A stretch of 64,000 nucleotides of DNA, from assembly GCF_019279795.1 (NCBI RefSeq), contig NC_056747.1, positions 998,844,182 to 998,908,181 of the forward strand, given 5' to 3'. The notes beneath the pieces were generated by a model, which saw only the letters and a list, made by a program, of their open reading frames with translations, was not told the origin of the DNA and made no database searches. The stretch's first letter is position 1. The number at the start of each line of letters is the position of its first letter. Shown piece by piece: positions 11,109 to 21,620 of the stretch. This DNA is from Protopterus annectens. Its lineage: Eukaryota; Chordata; Ceratodontiformes; Protopteridae. A program made the position numbers and the translations under genes.

Positions 11109-13826
11109 AGGAAATTGCGACGTCAACACGTTAGCTTCAAAAATGCTGCCTCAACTTCGTTTGCTTCTTCAGAAGGGGAGATTCATTATGAGACAGATGC
11201 CAGTGAAGAATTTCCTGAGTTACCCCAGCCGCAACGACCAGAAGAACATCGGCACACATTTCAGAACCAGGGAGACCAGCAACAGTACCAGCAGCCATAT
11301 CAACAGGGGCAGAAATGGAACAGAAATTATGGGGTTAGTGGTGGTAACCCAAAAGGAGGTTACAAAATGGACTTTAAGCAGGGACAGAGTAATAGACATT
11401 ACTACAACAAAACTGAACAGAGTTTGTTGTTGAATTTATCAGGATGTAATTTAACACAGGAACAAGTGTCAGTATTAAATTTGGGGCTTAAGTTTGTGCC
11501 TACTGTGTTACCTAGGGGTCATATAGTTAAGCAAGAGATGTTTAGGTTTATACAGAAAGTGTATTTGAAGTATCATTTTGCCATGCATTCAAAAAATAAT
11601 AATGCAAGTAATAATTCTTTGCTTTGTGAATCTGATGATAGTTTATTTTCTTGCTATGAAGAAGCTGGGGAAATGTCTGATGGTAACAAGATTGAAAGTA
11701 TGTTTCCTAATGCATATTGTAAAATAGATGTATCAACTATACCAGTGTTCAACAAATTCATGCCACCCTTTGAAAATACACGTATTTGACAGTTTGGCTC
11801 CATGATATGTTTTGGAGGTGAAAATATCTGTGATAGTGTTTTGTTAAATAAGAATGAGATATCTTATAATTTAACTTTAAAAGAGTGGTGAGCTTTGAAA
11901 GTGCTGAGAAGTAAGAAGGATATAATAATGAAACCTTTGGATAAAGGGAATAAAATAGTAATTATGAACACATTACAATACTATAGAATGTGTATGGAGC
12001 ACTTAGAGAATGTTGACGTTTATGAAAAATGTGATAGGAATAAATACGAGAAAGCAGTAATTGAGTATGAGAAAATGTTAGATAAAAGTGTTAGGTTAGG
12101 CTACTTCACTGATAAGGATGCCAGGGATCGGTTGTTTAACCAAAACAGTGAGATAGCTGTTTTCTTTTGTCTGCCTAAGATACATAAAAGTATGCAAAAT
12201 CCACCTGGTAGACCTATTATTTTGGCTTGCAAATATTTTTTACATAATGTTGGTTTGGTACTGCATAAAATATTGTTACCATATGTCCATATATCTTCGG
12301 CATATATACAGGACAGTTTTGATTTTTTAAGGAAAGTTTCCCCTTTAATTTGGAATAAGGATAAATATTGGCTGGTGGTTGATGTTAAAAGTTTGTACAC
12401 CACTATTAAGCATAGAGACGGTCTGGAGGCTATTGCATATTTTTGGGTGATAGCCCCTTCTCTAATTTTGTAGTTGATTTGGTAAATTTTTGTCTTAAGA
12501 ATAATTATTTTTATTTTGATAATGTGCTATATAGACAGAAACAAGGCACTGCAATAGGGACAGCATTTGCCCCCATGTATGCCAATCGTTTTATGTCTTT
12601 TTTTTTTACATTAAGTTTTTATTTAATTTGAATTTTATGAAAAAATGTTATATCTTATTTTCGTTTTATTGATGATTTGATATTTGTTTGTGAGGGTGGT
12701 AGGGATGAAGTTGATGAGTTTATGTCAGAAATACATAAAAATCCTTTTGGCATTTCATTTGATGGGCTTCAAAAAGGGAATAAAGTGATATATCTGGACC
12801 TCGTTTTGGAGGGTAAGGAAAGTGGAGACATCTCATCAAACATACACAGAAAATTTGTTGATGGTAATCAATATTTACATGCTACTAATTGTCATCCAAC
12901 CCATGTTTTAAAGGCTTTACCCTCTGGGGAAATATTAAGTATCCCAAGATTATGTCGTGATAAGAATTTGTTGTTAAATGAGATAGGACAGACTAGAGAC
13001 ATGTTTTTGAGAAGGGGTTATGATCCAGTTATTATGCAAGAAGCCCAGACAAGAGTAAGGGAAGAGATAAATATAGGTAAAAACCTTGAGAGGAAGTATT
13101 AGTAAGTATAGATACAATGACATCCATAGTATGTATGAAAGTAAAGTAAATGATAAAAATGCAGTAAATTCCATCTACTATGTGTCTGTGTATAATATTT
13201 AAAGTGAAGAGGTGAGAACACTAATAGAGTACTACTGAAAATATTTGTTGGAGGATAGGTTTTTGGCAGATTTTTTGCCCAGGAAACCTTTTTTCTCCTA
13301 TAAAAGAGGACAAAATATGAGAGACATGATAGTACATGGTAAATTTTGTATACCAGTTGTGAATATACCAAACACACAATCAGGTAAAGGAACATTATTT
13401 TGTAATAAGTGCAGTATATGCACACATACTGTGAATGTGTTCAACAATATAAATGGTATTAAATTTGAACCTAGAGGCACCTATTCATGTAGAAGTAAGG
13501 GAGTTATATATGCCCTGAGGTGCCCTTGTCAGTTATATTATATAGGGGAAACTAAACATGAATTTTGTATCAGATTCATGGAGCATTTAAGGGATATTAA
13601 GAATATAAGAGAAGACAAAATGATTGCTTTACATTTTAAAATGTTACATAATAGTGATGCCACTTTATTACAAGGTACAATTTTAGAAAGAGTGGAATGT
13701 TTACATAATGATGAAGATGTATTGAAACATAAGTTATTGCATAAAGAAAGTATTTATATTTTAAAATATAAAACACTGATGCAAAAGGGCTTAAATAATG
13801 AGTTGAATTGGAAGTGTTTACTTTAA
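11103..13826 (+). pseudogene. PLE-2 polyprotein: RT plus GIY-YIG endonuclease
   Basis: Penelope-like protein in order: a Gln-rich N-terminal stretch (11250-11390); the conserved LLNLSGCNLTQEQ and LNLGLKFVPT block (11430-11510); KDIIMKPLDKGNKIVIM (11920-11970); CLPKIHK (12168-12190), a hallmark of this RT class; VDVKSLYTTI (12380-12409); GTAIGTAFAPMYAN (12548-12590); FIDD catalytic box at 12665-12676; FLRRGYDP (13005-13028); KRGQNMRD (13300-13325); two CxxC pairs near 13400-13425; GVIYALRCPCQLYYIGETK (13500-13556) and RFMEHLRDI, the GIY-YIG domain. In-frame TGA near 11787 and 11890, a frameshift near 12440, stops near 13100-13230 and a shift back to the first frame. Core motifs are well kept, so the copy is fairly young but dead. 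The ATG at 11103 lies in duplicated LINE DNA, so the natural N-terminus is probably missing. Confidence 0.9.
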
Positions 13827-14029
13827 GGGAATAATGTATTGTTTCATTGTTAATTGAATGTAATTAATTATGCAGGATATAAAAATGTGTGTATTTTTGA
13901 GTGTTTGTTAATTCCTTGAAGGTGGAGATACTGAACTGCTAGAAAAATAAAGAACAGAGTATCTTGCATAGCAGTCCGACTTTTTGTTCAACACAGTCGG
14001 TGGTTTTCTTTGGGTCAGAGTTGTTTGTG
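11109..14029 (+). mobile_element. PLE-2: Penelope-like element nested in LINE-alpha
   Basis: About 2.9 kb of a Penelope-like element, a different family from PLE-1 (protein motifs differ throughout). It contains most of the coding region and a short 3' UTR ending with AATAAAGAACAGAG (about 13945), a possible polyadenylation signal. Both boundaries are set by the 52-bp duplication of interrupted LINE sequence. Confidence 0.88.
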
Positions 14030-14081
14030 CTATAAGTCTAACCAGTCTCATCTCCAAGGCAATGGAAGAATTATCATGGAC
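14030..14081 (+). repeat. 52-bp target duplication of PLE-2, right copy
   Basis: Partner of 11057-11108. LINE-alpha RT coding resumes from here (DLINKDIGDLQ). Confidence 0.85.
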
Positions 14082-15108
14082 CTTATCAACAAGGACATAG
14101 GTGACCTTCAAACTCTAGACCCAAGCAACTCAATTTGACTTCATTAAGAATAGATTGTGTTTTTTAAACCTAGTAGACTTCTTTAAGAAAGTCACCAAAA
14201 GCCTGGATGAAGGTAGTAAGATAGTGCATACCGCCTATCTTGAACTGTTCAAGGGTCTTGCCACAATCTCCTACTCAGGTATCATTGAGAAACTCTTCCA
14301 GCTGGTGATTAACCCTTATGTCACTAGATGGTTAGCCAATTGTCTCACCAACAGAAAACATACAGTAAAAGTTGGTGAGTCAACCTTTACCAGTAAAGTT
14401 GTCACCAGTGGCATACCACAATGATCTGTGCTAGGCCCTTTACTGTTTGGAATCTATTGTTCAGAAGTCCAGGCTAAAGTATATAGCCTTTGGCTTACCA
14501 AGTTTGCTAATGGTAGCAAATTGGGTGCAATCAATGAGTCCACCAATGATGTTAACATATTACATCAGGTGCTAACACAGACAAATGAGTGGTGTCAAAG
14601 CCACATGGTCTAAAAATAAATGTAAAAGTATTGCATTATTTTTGCCTTTTGCAAAGGGGAATTGACCTCTAATTACAGCATTGACAACACCCCCTCAAGT
14701 TCAAATCCAGTGGTGCAAGAACTAAGAGCACAGGTAAATCGCAATCTGAACTTCAACCAACAAGTTTCCACAGTGGTAAGAAAAGCCTATGTCATGCATC
14801 TCATAAGTCAGGTCATCATATCCAGGTCTGAGGATGTTATAACACCACTGTACTTGATCCTCATCAGAATACTAATGGAGTACAATGCTCCCTTTTGCAT
14901 TAAACTCACCAGACACCTACAGCAGCTGGAGAGACCACAGAGGTTTCTCACGAAGAAAATGCAGGGCCTACAAACCATGCCATGACATATGTGGATAGAC
15001 TGAAATCACTGTCACTGTAATCTGTACTGTATAGGATGAGGTGACTTGTACCTGACTTACTTGCCAGTTTCTGATCCTGCCCTGATCAAAATGCTGCACA
15101 TCGCAAAT
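14081..15108 (+). pseudogene. LINE-alpha RT, part downstream of PLE-2
   Basis: Continuation of the interrupted RT: FFKKVTKSLDEGSKIVHTAY, where intact relatives have the YLDFAKAFD catalytic block but this copy reads YLELFKGLA; VTSGIPQ, then a stop, then SVLGPLLFGIYCSE; LTKFANGSKLGA at the position of the YxDD box (FADDSKLG-type), here reading FANG, so the second catalytic motif is lost; NEWCQSHMV; LYLILIRILMEYNAPFC; LQQLERPQRFLTKKM. Stops at about 14422 and 14611. Clearly inactive. Confidence 0.8.
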
Positions 15109-15289
15109 CAGCTATAGCTGATGACATCACCAGAGTCTGGTGAGAGGAAGATGGTAAGAGCAGTGTCCCAAATGTTGGTGTAAAATGCTGTCTCTAATAT
15201 CAAGCAAGTGCACAAGCACGCACATCAGTTGAATGCATTGAGAACAAAACCCCTACCTGTCTAAGTACACCAATGAGAGGGATCTAGGA

Positions 15290-15700
15290 CTATTGAATGA
15301 AAGTCTGAATCCAACATCACCGAACACACTTTAACAAAAGCGCTTTTACCGAAAAAGCACTTTTGTTAAAGTGCATCAAAAGAAAAAAAAAGAAAAAATA
15401 ACAAAAAGGTGTTTATGAAGGGGGCTAAGCCTCCCTGCACCCTCCATGCAGGGGGATGTGCCCCCCCACACCCCCCCCTACTTTAATATTCTCACTACAA
15501 GATATCACTACAGTGGGGAAAAGGAAAAAATTCCGTTACCTGCACCGTAGTATGATCTCCACAACAGTTATCCCCCCACGACTCTCTCTGGCTGCAGGCA
15601 TACATACACGAAACTGCTTTTTCAGTTAAAAGCACTTTTAAATAAGTATGCCCGGCCATTAAGCCTTCAGTGAAAAGCACCATCAAGCATCAGTCCTAGA
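15290..15700 (+). mobile_element. Palindromic MITE family W, copy 2
   Basis: Left end CTAGGAC and right end GTCCTAG are inverted. Arms use the words AAAGCGCTTTTACCGAAAAA and AGCACTTTTG on the left, and TTCAGTTAAAAGCACTTTTA and TTCAGTGAAAAGCACC on the right. The core holds the C/G-rich blocks (15420-15480), ACTTTAATATTCTCACTACA and CACTACAGTGGGGAAAAGG. It interrupts the first unit of the Z array, so it is younger than the array. Confidence 0.65.
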
Positions 15701-16144
15701 CCCAACGAGAGATCTCTGTATTTAACACAAGCACCACAGCACAAGACTGACTTGCAGAGCACAACAGACCACTTTATAATTGCTGACTTCACCAGTGTAC
15801 AGTGAGGAGAAGCTGCTAATAGCAGTGCCCTAATGCTGCTGTAAAATACTCTCTCTAATGTCAAGTAAGTGAACAAACACACACACAAACCAGTGGACAG
15901 CAGTGAGAACAGAACCCCTACCTATCTAAGTACATGTACTAGAGAACTCAGTACCTTATGCAAGTGCCACAGCACAGATCTGAGTTTTATAAGGCTGAGA
16001 GACAATTTATAGTGGATGACATCATCATTGTATGTTTGAGAGAAGGTGTTGAGAGGCCTGCATGAGATGGATGTGTAGGCATGTCCAACTGTCAAAATAT
16101 TGGTACTCCATGGGACTGTAGGATACACAATTATGCTCTTATGA

Positions 16145-16146
16145 CA

Positions 16147-16201
<55 letters not shown>
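16145..16201. repeat. CA microsatellite ending a Z unit
   Basis: About 28 CA units after TGCTCTTATGACACC. Confidence 0.95.
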
Positions 16202-16205
<4 letters not shown>

Positions 16206-16473
16206 CACACACACACTCACTGAATGCAGTAAGTTTAGAACCACTGCCTAAGTACAGAGACTAGAAAACTCAGTCCTTTACACAAGCACCATCACACAAG
16301 TCTAACTTTTACAAGGCTGCAGTATGATTTATAGTGGATGACATCATGACTGGATGTTAGAGAGAAGATGTTGGGAGGCCTGCATGAACTGGATGTGTAG
16401 GCATGCCCAACTGTCAAAATATTGGTACTCCATAGGGATGACTGCAAGATACACAATTATGCTCTTCTGACCA

Positions 16474-16474
<1 letters not shown>

Positions 16475-16538
<64 letters not shown>
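16475..16538. repeat. CA microsatellite ending a Z unit
   Basis: About 31 CA units after TGCTCTTCTGACCAGA, the same position in the unit as at 16145. Confidence 0.95.
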
Positions 16539-16540
<2 letters not shown>

Positions 16541-16985
16541 TAGTTGACTGCAGTGAGATTAAACCCCCTACCTATGTACATGGACTAGAGAACTCATTAA
16601 TTTATGCAAGTACAATGGTGCAAGTCTGACTTTTACAAGGCTGCAGGACAATTAATAGTGGATGACATCATCATTGGATATTTGAAAGAAGATGTTGGCA
16701 GGCCTGTCTGAAATGGATAGCTCGCCATGTACGACTGTCAAGATATGAAAGTTCTGCATGTTACCAGATTTATGAGTGTGCAATGTATGGTATTTGCTGT
16801 TGTGTTTCCAATGTGTAGGTATACCTTAAGGGACAACTTTACAAACTATATGCAAACAGCTGTCCAAATTACTACAACTGCTGGAAAATCTGAATTTGTA
16901 TTGTCATTAATAAGATGTGCATGGTATATAAGAAAATGTGTTATTTATTTCTGTACTGTAGTTAATATATTTGTGAACAAGTACT

Positions 16986-17572
16986 GAGAGACCGGGTTTT
17001 CAGTGCATGGGGGAAGTAACAGATGGCTGCTGTGTAACTATGTGTTCTTTTCTTCAAAAAAGTGCCTTTCCCTTGTTTGTGTTTTAGCATGCACTTTCAT
17101 GGCATGAAGACTACACGGACAATAAACATAAGCAATACATGTTATTATAAACTTTCAATAGTGCACTGCTGAGCAGCTGGTTTGAGCAATCGATGACAAA
17201 GTGTTTGTGCATTCATGATGCACATTTCTACTGCTTTCCCTGTTTGTGCATTGCTAAACTGTGAGCAAATGCAAGCCTCCTTGATAACATTATGGAGTTT
17301 TGACTACTGAGTGTATGAAACACACCTGCTGCCTAGCTGTCTCTGTGGCAGCATGTGTAAATGCATTGACACATTTCTTTTGAAGCCCAGATGGTATAGG
17401 ATTTGAAATCAGTTATATCTAATAATTTTAAATGTGTATTTATACTGCAATGACATAATTCTTGATTCTGTATTCACTGTGTGTTACCATAGTGCAGCAT
17501 GTTTAAGCAGCATTGCATGGAGGTAACTGCACCATTGAAGAGCTGTTCACCATCACTTAGCATTGGTGTGTG
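16986..17572 (+). repeat. Segment Q of element Z, copy 1
   Basis: Found again inverted at 36771-37357. Shared anchors include AAGTACTGAGA, TATGTGTTCTT, CAATAAACATAAG, CAGCTGGTTTG, GCAAAGTGTTTGTGCA-like and CATTGAAGAGC. It is contiguous with the CA array here. Non-coding as far as I can see. Confidence 0.75.
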
Positions 17573-18105
17573 ATGATGACATGTGTGACTGCCTCCACCA
17601 TGTTGCTGATTCAATGGATCTGATGAATGACACATTGGAAAAGGCAGTGTCTGTGATGGAACATTTGCTGGGAAGGGGGTGGCACTCACGTGAGTGTAGG
17701 TCAGCCACATCATCTGATGTTAGCTGATGTGGCCCTACCTATTCATGTTCCAGTAGTGGTACTACTTCCATTGTTCTTTCAGTGGTTGAAGTGAACAGAC
17801 CCAGACATGGCAAGCCATGGAGTTGTGGTCCTGGGGTTACTCATGAGGAGAATTCATCCAGCAGACATCAGTCACATTCAGGTAGCAGCAGTTCAGCTGA
17901 CCATGGGAGTGGACATGCCAGTGCAACTTCTGTCAGAACCAGTTCTTGGGTCACCTCTGCCATGCATGGATCATACTTGTTCGACATACCAGGATGTAGA
18001 ACTAGCACAGAGCTTGCCTGTGTTCTTGAAGACACTCACACAGCAGTTTCACCTGGAGTGCCCATACAGACACACACACATAACAGTTACATAGGTCAGT
18101 TGTGA
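17573..18105 (+). pseudogene. Harbinger Myb-like partner, C-terminal remnant
   Basis: The family partner is a SANT/Myb-like DNA-binding protein needed with the transposase. Only the C-terminal part is here, matching the other copies at 28480-28839 and 24370-24733 (minus strand): CATGTGTGACTGCCTCCACC followed by CAGTGTCTGTGATGGAA. The GTGGTCCTGGGGTTACTCATG part and the CCTGGAGTGCCCATACAGAC end are also shared. No DNA-binding domain and no intact frame remain. Confidence 0.6.
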
Positions 18106-18235
18106 GGCTTGCAGCTCATGCTGTCTCAGTGGTCATTTGATACTTTATCCAAATGTCTACCTGATTCTCTTTCCTACTCACACGCACTCACTATCTTTTG
18201 TGTCAGCCTAGGCCTCCTGCCCCATCCCCCGACAT

Positions 18236-18236
18236 A

Positions 18237-18301
<65 letters not shown>
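18236..18301. repeat. CA microsatellite inside Harbinger copy 1
   Basis: About 32 CA units. It sits at the same place relative to flanking Harbinger sequence as the tracts at 23917 and 28029 (CTTTTGTGxxxGxCTAGGCCT on one side, CCTGTGCAAATxATGA on the other). Confidence 0.95.
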
Positions 18302-18306
<5 letters not shown>

Positions 18307-18919
18307 ACACCCTGTGCAAATGATGATAACTGCGCCAACCAAGCCATAAATAAAAGTGGGACTAAGGCTAAAAAATAGGTAGACTTCTTAACTATGTTTG
18401 TCTTACAAAGTTAGACAGTTGATAGAGTCAAACAGTTTTTGCATCACTATTTTTCTGAAGGATATGAAGTTTGAAACTGAAATGTGTGTCATTCATTTCT
18501 AAATTCTCTCTTTAATGATTTTCCAGTACAAACGCACGAGGCTAATGGACTTTCTGTGACAAGCAGTGCTTTTGAGAGGTATGAATGTGTGAATCTTTGC
18601 TGCCTGCCTATTACTTGACAGAGGTCACATGTATTCACATAAGTCTTTGCTGTTACATGTTGGAGTCATTGCTGTAAATAACAACCACTTTTTATTTACT
18701 TACATTACCAAGTAAGAGTATGTAAGGATATGCCATTCATTTGTATCATTACAGATTTTTTTTAATATTCAAGGTTCAACACTTACCTTGTACATCCGGC
18801 AGTTGCTACAGTTTTAGTTCTGGGCTGACTCTGTCTGATGCTAGAAGTACACAGCCATTACAGTGTCTGTCATCAATATTACTGTATGTATATGGATATG
18901 ATGAAGGCTTTAGCCCATT

Positions 18920-20010
18920 ACGTGGTGAGTGAGTGTGCTATCCATTGCCTCTTAGCCAATGCAAGGGCATATTAAGCATGTCTATGACTGCTTACACCCA
19001 CAGCAGCTGCTGGATCCCCCTCTGACTCTCCACCTATGTGTGGCTGTGGTGACCTTGCCAGTGGTGGTGGATGTGTGCCCCTTCCCCACGTTGATCCTGC
19101 TGAAGCTGTTTTCTCAAGATGACATTGTGAAGCATGACACAGATGGATAAGATTTCAGTACATGTACATGATTGTATTACATGGCTCGACCAGATGTATC
19201 TAGGCACCGGAACCGTGACTTCAGCAGCCCAGACACATGCTCTCTGATATTTCTTGTTTGAGTGTATGCCCTATAACAGCATTCTTCAGTTGATGTCTGC
19301 ACATTTCTGATGGGTATCATCAGCCATGGTTCCAGTGCATAACCTGCATCCCCCAGTAAATGACCCTGTGAGATATTACCCCTAGTAAGCATCTCAAATA
19401 GCTGAGAGTTATGCCAGATATGTAAATGGTAATTGCCTGGGTTGCCAGGACATACATTCAAAATGGATTCCTTAGCATTACACACAACGTGGCAGTTAAT
19501 GGAGTGGAAGCCCTTTCTCTTTATGTACACCCATTCCTATTCCTAGGGTGCTTTGATTTCTATATCTGTACAGTCTATGGCACCCAGTACTTTGGGGTAG
19601 TGTGCTACAGGGTGTAAGTCCTGCATATTTGTTGCTCTGTCCTCATGTGTAAATGGAAAATATATGTAGTCGCAGGCATGTTGAAGTATAACATTCAGGA
19701 ATTGATGTAAGATCCTGGATGCTGATGCTTATGACACCCCCAGTATGTCCCCTGTTGGTCTACAAAAGGTTCCTCTAGCTAATATTCTATGTGCTACACA
19801 TACCTTTGTCACCACTGCTTTGGTTCATCCCAGTTTGCCCTTGCTCTAAGTTGAGAACGACAGAGGTTGCAGAGTTCCTGTAGTGCGCCTCTATCCACCC
19901 TGTAGCACTCCATAATTTCCACCTCATGCAGATTGTGATAAGTTAAGTGGGGTATAAAAACCTTCTCCTTCTTGGCTGTAGTTTAAATCAATTGAATTAA
20001 AGCAACAGCA
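18920..20010 (-). pseudogene. PIF/Harbinger transposase (HARBI1-like), copy 1
   Basis: A DDE nuclease of the DDE_Tnp_4 type in intact form. The minus-strand open part (19530-19177) reads KRKGFHSINCHVVCNAKESI, then LLGDAGYALEPWLMIPI (second catalytic Asp in GDAGY), RNIREHVSGLLKSRFRCLD (third acidic residue in IREH; relatives have IERxFGxLK). Upstream N-terminal coding to about 20010 and downstream Gln-rich tail to about 18920 can be followed only by comparison with copy 2. Stops and frameshifts are frequent. Confidence 0.8.
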
Positions 20011-20290
20011 ACCCCTAATATTCTTTCTGTGTAGAATTCTTTCCGTGGCTGTATTCCGACAGGGTTTGGAATTTGCAGGAAAAACCAGCACTGAACCGAC
20101 ATGGTTGTTTTATAGCTTGTTGAATAGCTCCTCCATCTTGGATTGGTTGAGTATCATACAATTCAGCTGTCTATGCTGTAATTAGTACACCACTGTGTCT
20201 GCCATGTTTGCACAGCTCTACACACCATGTAGAGATGATTACTAAATCCAAAACAGTGTGCTATCATGTGCAAGTCATGCCACGGAGCAC

Positions 20291-20835
20291 ACACAGTCTT
20301 AGCAGATCATGTAGGCTTTACTTAATCCAGCCCAGTGATTATTGTAATGTATTCCACTTTGTTGATCCCAGAAGTACACTGTTCCCACACAAGCTATACT
20401 AATATTCACTGCACACTCCTGAGGTATGTTAGAAAAGTAAAAGAAACAATGACTACATTGTCCTCAGAACTAGCACAAGCTATAAAGTCCTACTGTACAC
20501 ACCTGTATGGTTTGATTGTGATGAAAGTTAAAGTAGGAATGGCCACACTGTCACCATCCCCATACACAACCTACAGCAACCTTTTGTATACACCTCTGAG
20601 CAGGGAGAATGGGTTTAGTTGAGGGCAGATACCATGACTAATTCCACATCAAACTCCATTTATGCAGTCTGGAGTATGGGGACTACCAGACTCCTAGAAA
20701 CTCACGTGTTTGAATGTTTTATGATATTTTATGCCTTACTTTTAGAATAGGATTACTTGTTAACTGCATATGTTTTTTACTGCTACCCAGAAGAATTATG
20801 TATGTGTCTGGCATTATTGCAAGTGTGCACAGATA
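20291..20835. other. No recognisable feature
   Basis: No coding signal, repeat or RNA gene I can support. Confidence 0.4.
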
Positions 20836-21110
20836 AAATAAGTATTATTATTATTATTTTATTTTATTTATTTTTTTTTGCAAACACACATTGTACATTC
20901 ACCTTCATTAAAACTGGAGGAATTCCATTTCACCTGCTTTATGTTTCTGAGGTGCTGGAGGAAACCAGAGCACATGAATAGACACACACAGAGACAGGGA
21001 GGGCATGCAGACTAAACACACAAAAAAACCACACAAAAAACATAGCCAAGAACTGGACAAGAGCAAAGCACTGTGAAAGCAATGCTATTCATTGCACCAC
21101 AGCAGTAATA
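20836..21110 (-). mobile_element. SINE with tRNA-like head, minus strand, copy 1
   Basis: The tail lies at the left (ATTATTATT and ATTTTATTTATTT runs). The body is diverged: GGAGGAAACCAGAGCAC, GGGAGGGCATGCAGACT, AGCCAAGAACTGGAC, then the tRNA-like head near 21060-21110. The same order is clearer at 25112 and 29222. Confidence 0.6.
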
Positions 21111-21377
21111 AACAGTTGCTTTCACACGCATCCTCTTTCTGACAAACCACCAAAGATAGCCACCTATCATGTGTAAGGTCGATATTTGTGATGGCAACTG
21201 AATGGCAATTATGGACAGCCTACCTCCTGCACCCACCACACCCACAGACATACACACGCAGGCATCATGGCAAAGCTAATGATGTTTGTGCTAAAAAGTG
21301 AAATAAATTATAGACATCTTGTTACTCTTATACTGCAATACACACATACACACAAATGTGTTATAATTGTGGTATGT

Positions 21378-21620
21378 CCCTCATAAAATGTGTGATTTGC
21401 TGGTAAATCATTCAAGATTACAATCAGTATGTCGAGATATCAGTTCCACACTTCTTATTGTTCAAAACATGCATGTTGATGCAAAATGTGTTATTCTATT
21501 AACTTTTTAAGTGACTTAGTGTAATATTTAAAAAAGATTTCCTGATTTTGATCCCTTATTCTAATATTATTTTTGGCTTTGCCCAGAGTTTTTGGGCAAA
21601 GTTGTTGAGAGTTATAGTAT
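21378..21620 (+). repeat. Dispersed repeat R1, copy 2
   Basis: Same landmark series as 8856-9085, same orientation. It ends GCCCAGAGTTTTTGGGCAAAG. Confidence 0.6.

Larger units (their letters stand above)
10131..15108 (+). mobile_element. LINE-alpha copy 2, interrupted by PLE-2
   Basis: A CR1-like LINE holding the C-terminal end of an ORF1 esterase (10490-10640) followed almost at once by the pre-RT region and RT (10660-11108, resuming at 14081-15108). The endonuclease domain expected between them is absent. PLE-2 sits in the RT with a 52-bp target duplication. The 3' end is lost where element Z begins at about 15108. Sequence from about 10370 lines up with 53480 onward (shared AGCAGCATTCTACCTTC). 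Confidence 0.8.
15108..16985 (+). repeat. Element Z array, copy 1: about 320-bp tandem units ending in CA tracts
   Basis: Diverged tandem units with recurring landmarks: TAAGTACA/CCTATGTACATGGACTAG (15918, 16238, 16572), GTGGATGACATCATCATTG, CTGTCAAAATATTGGTACTC, TACACAATTATGCTCTT, then a CA tract. Spacing is about 320-334 bases. The first unit (from 15108) is split by MITE W copy 2. The array reappears inverted at 47079-48860. It looks like the repetitive end of a larger mobile element (with segment Q) rather than chromosomal satellite, because it recurs as a block. Confidence 0.75.
17573..20290 (-). mobile_element. Harbinger copy 1 (transposase on minus strand)
   Basis: A decayed PIF/Harbinger DNA transposon: transposase on the minus strand (20010-18920), a CA tract at 18236, and the C-terminal end of the Myb-like partner on the plus strand (17573-18105). 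Its 5' non-coding DNA (20010-20290) matches the start of copy 2 (25870-26120) in reverse complement: for example GAGCTATTCAACAAGCTATA and GCTAATTACAGCATA. The Myb end is cut at 17573 where segment Q begins. I could not identify terminal inverted repeats or the 3-bp target duplication. Confidence 0.75.

Noticed and set aside
13945-13958. AATAAAG near the PLE-2 end as proof of an active polyadenylation site
   Set aside because: The motif is common by chance in AT-rich DNA. It was kept only as a possible signal.
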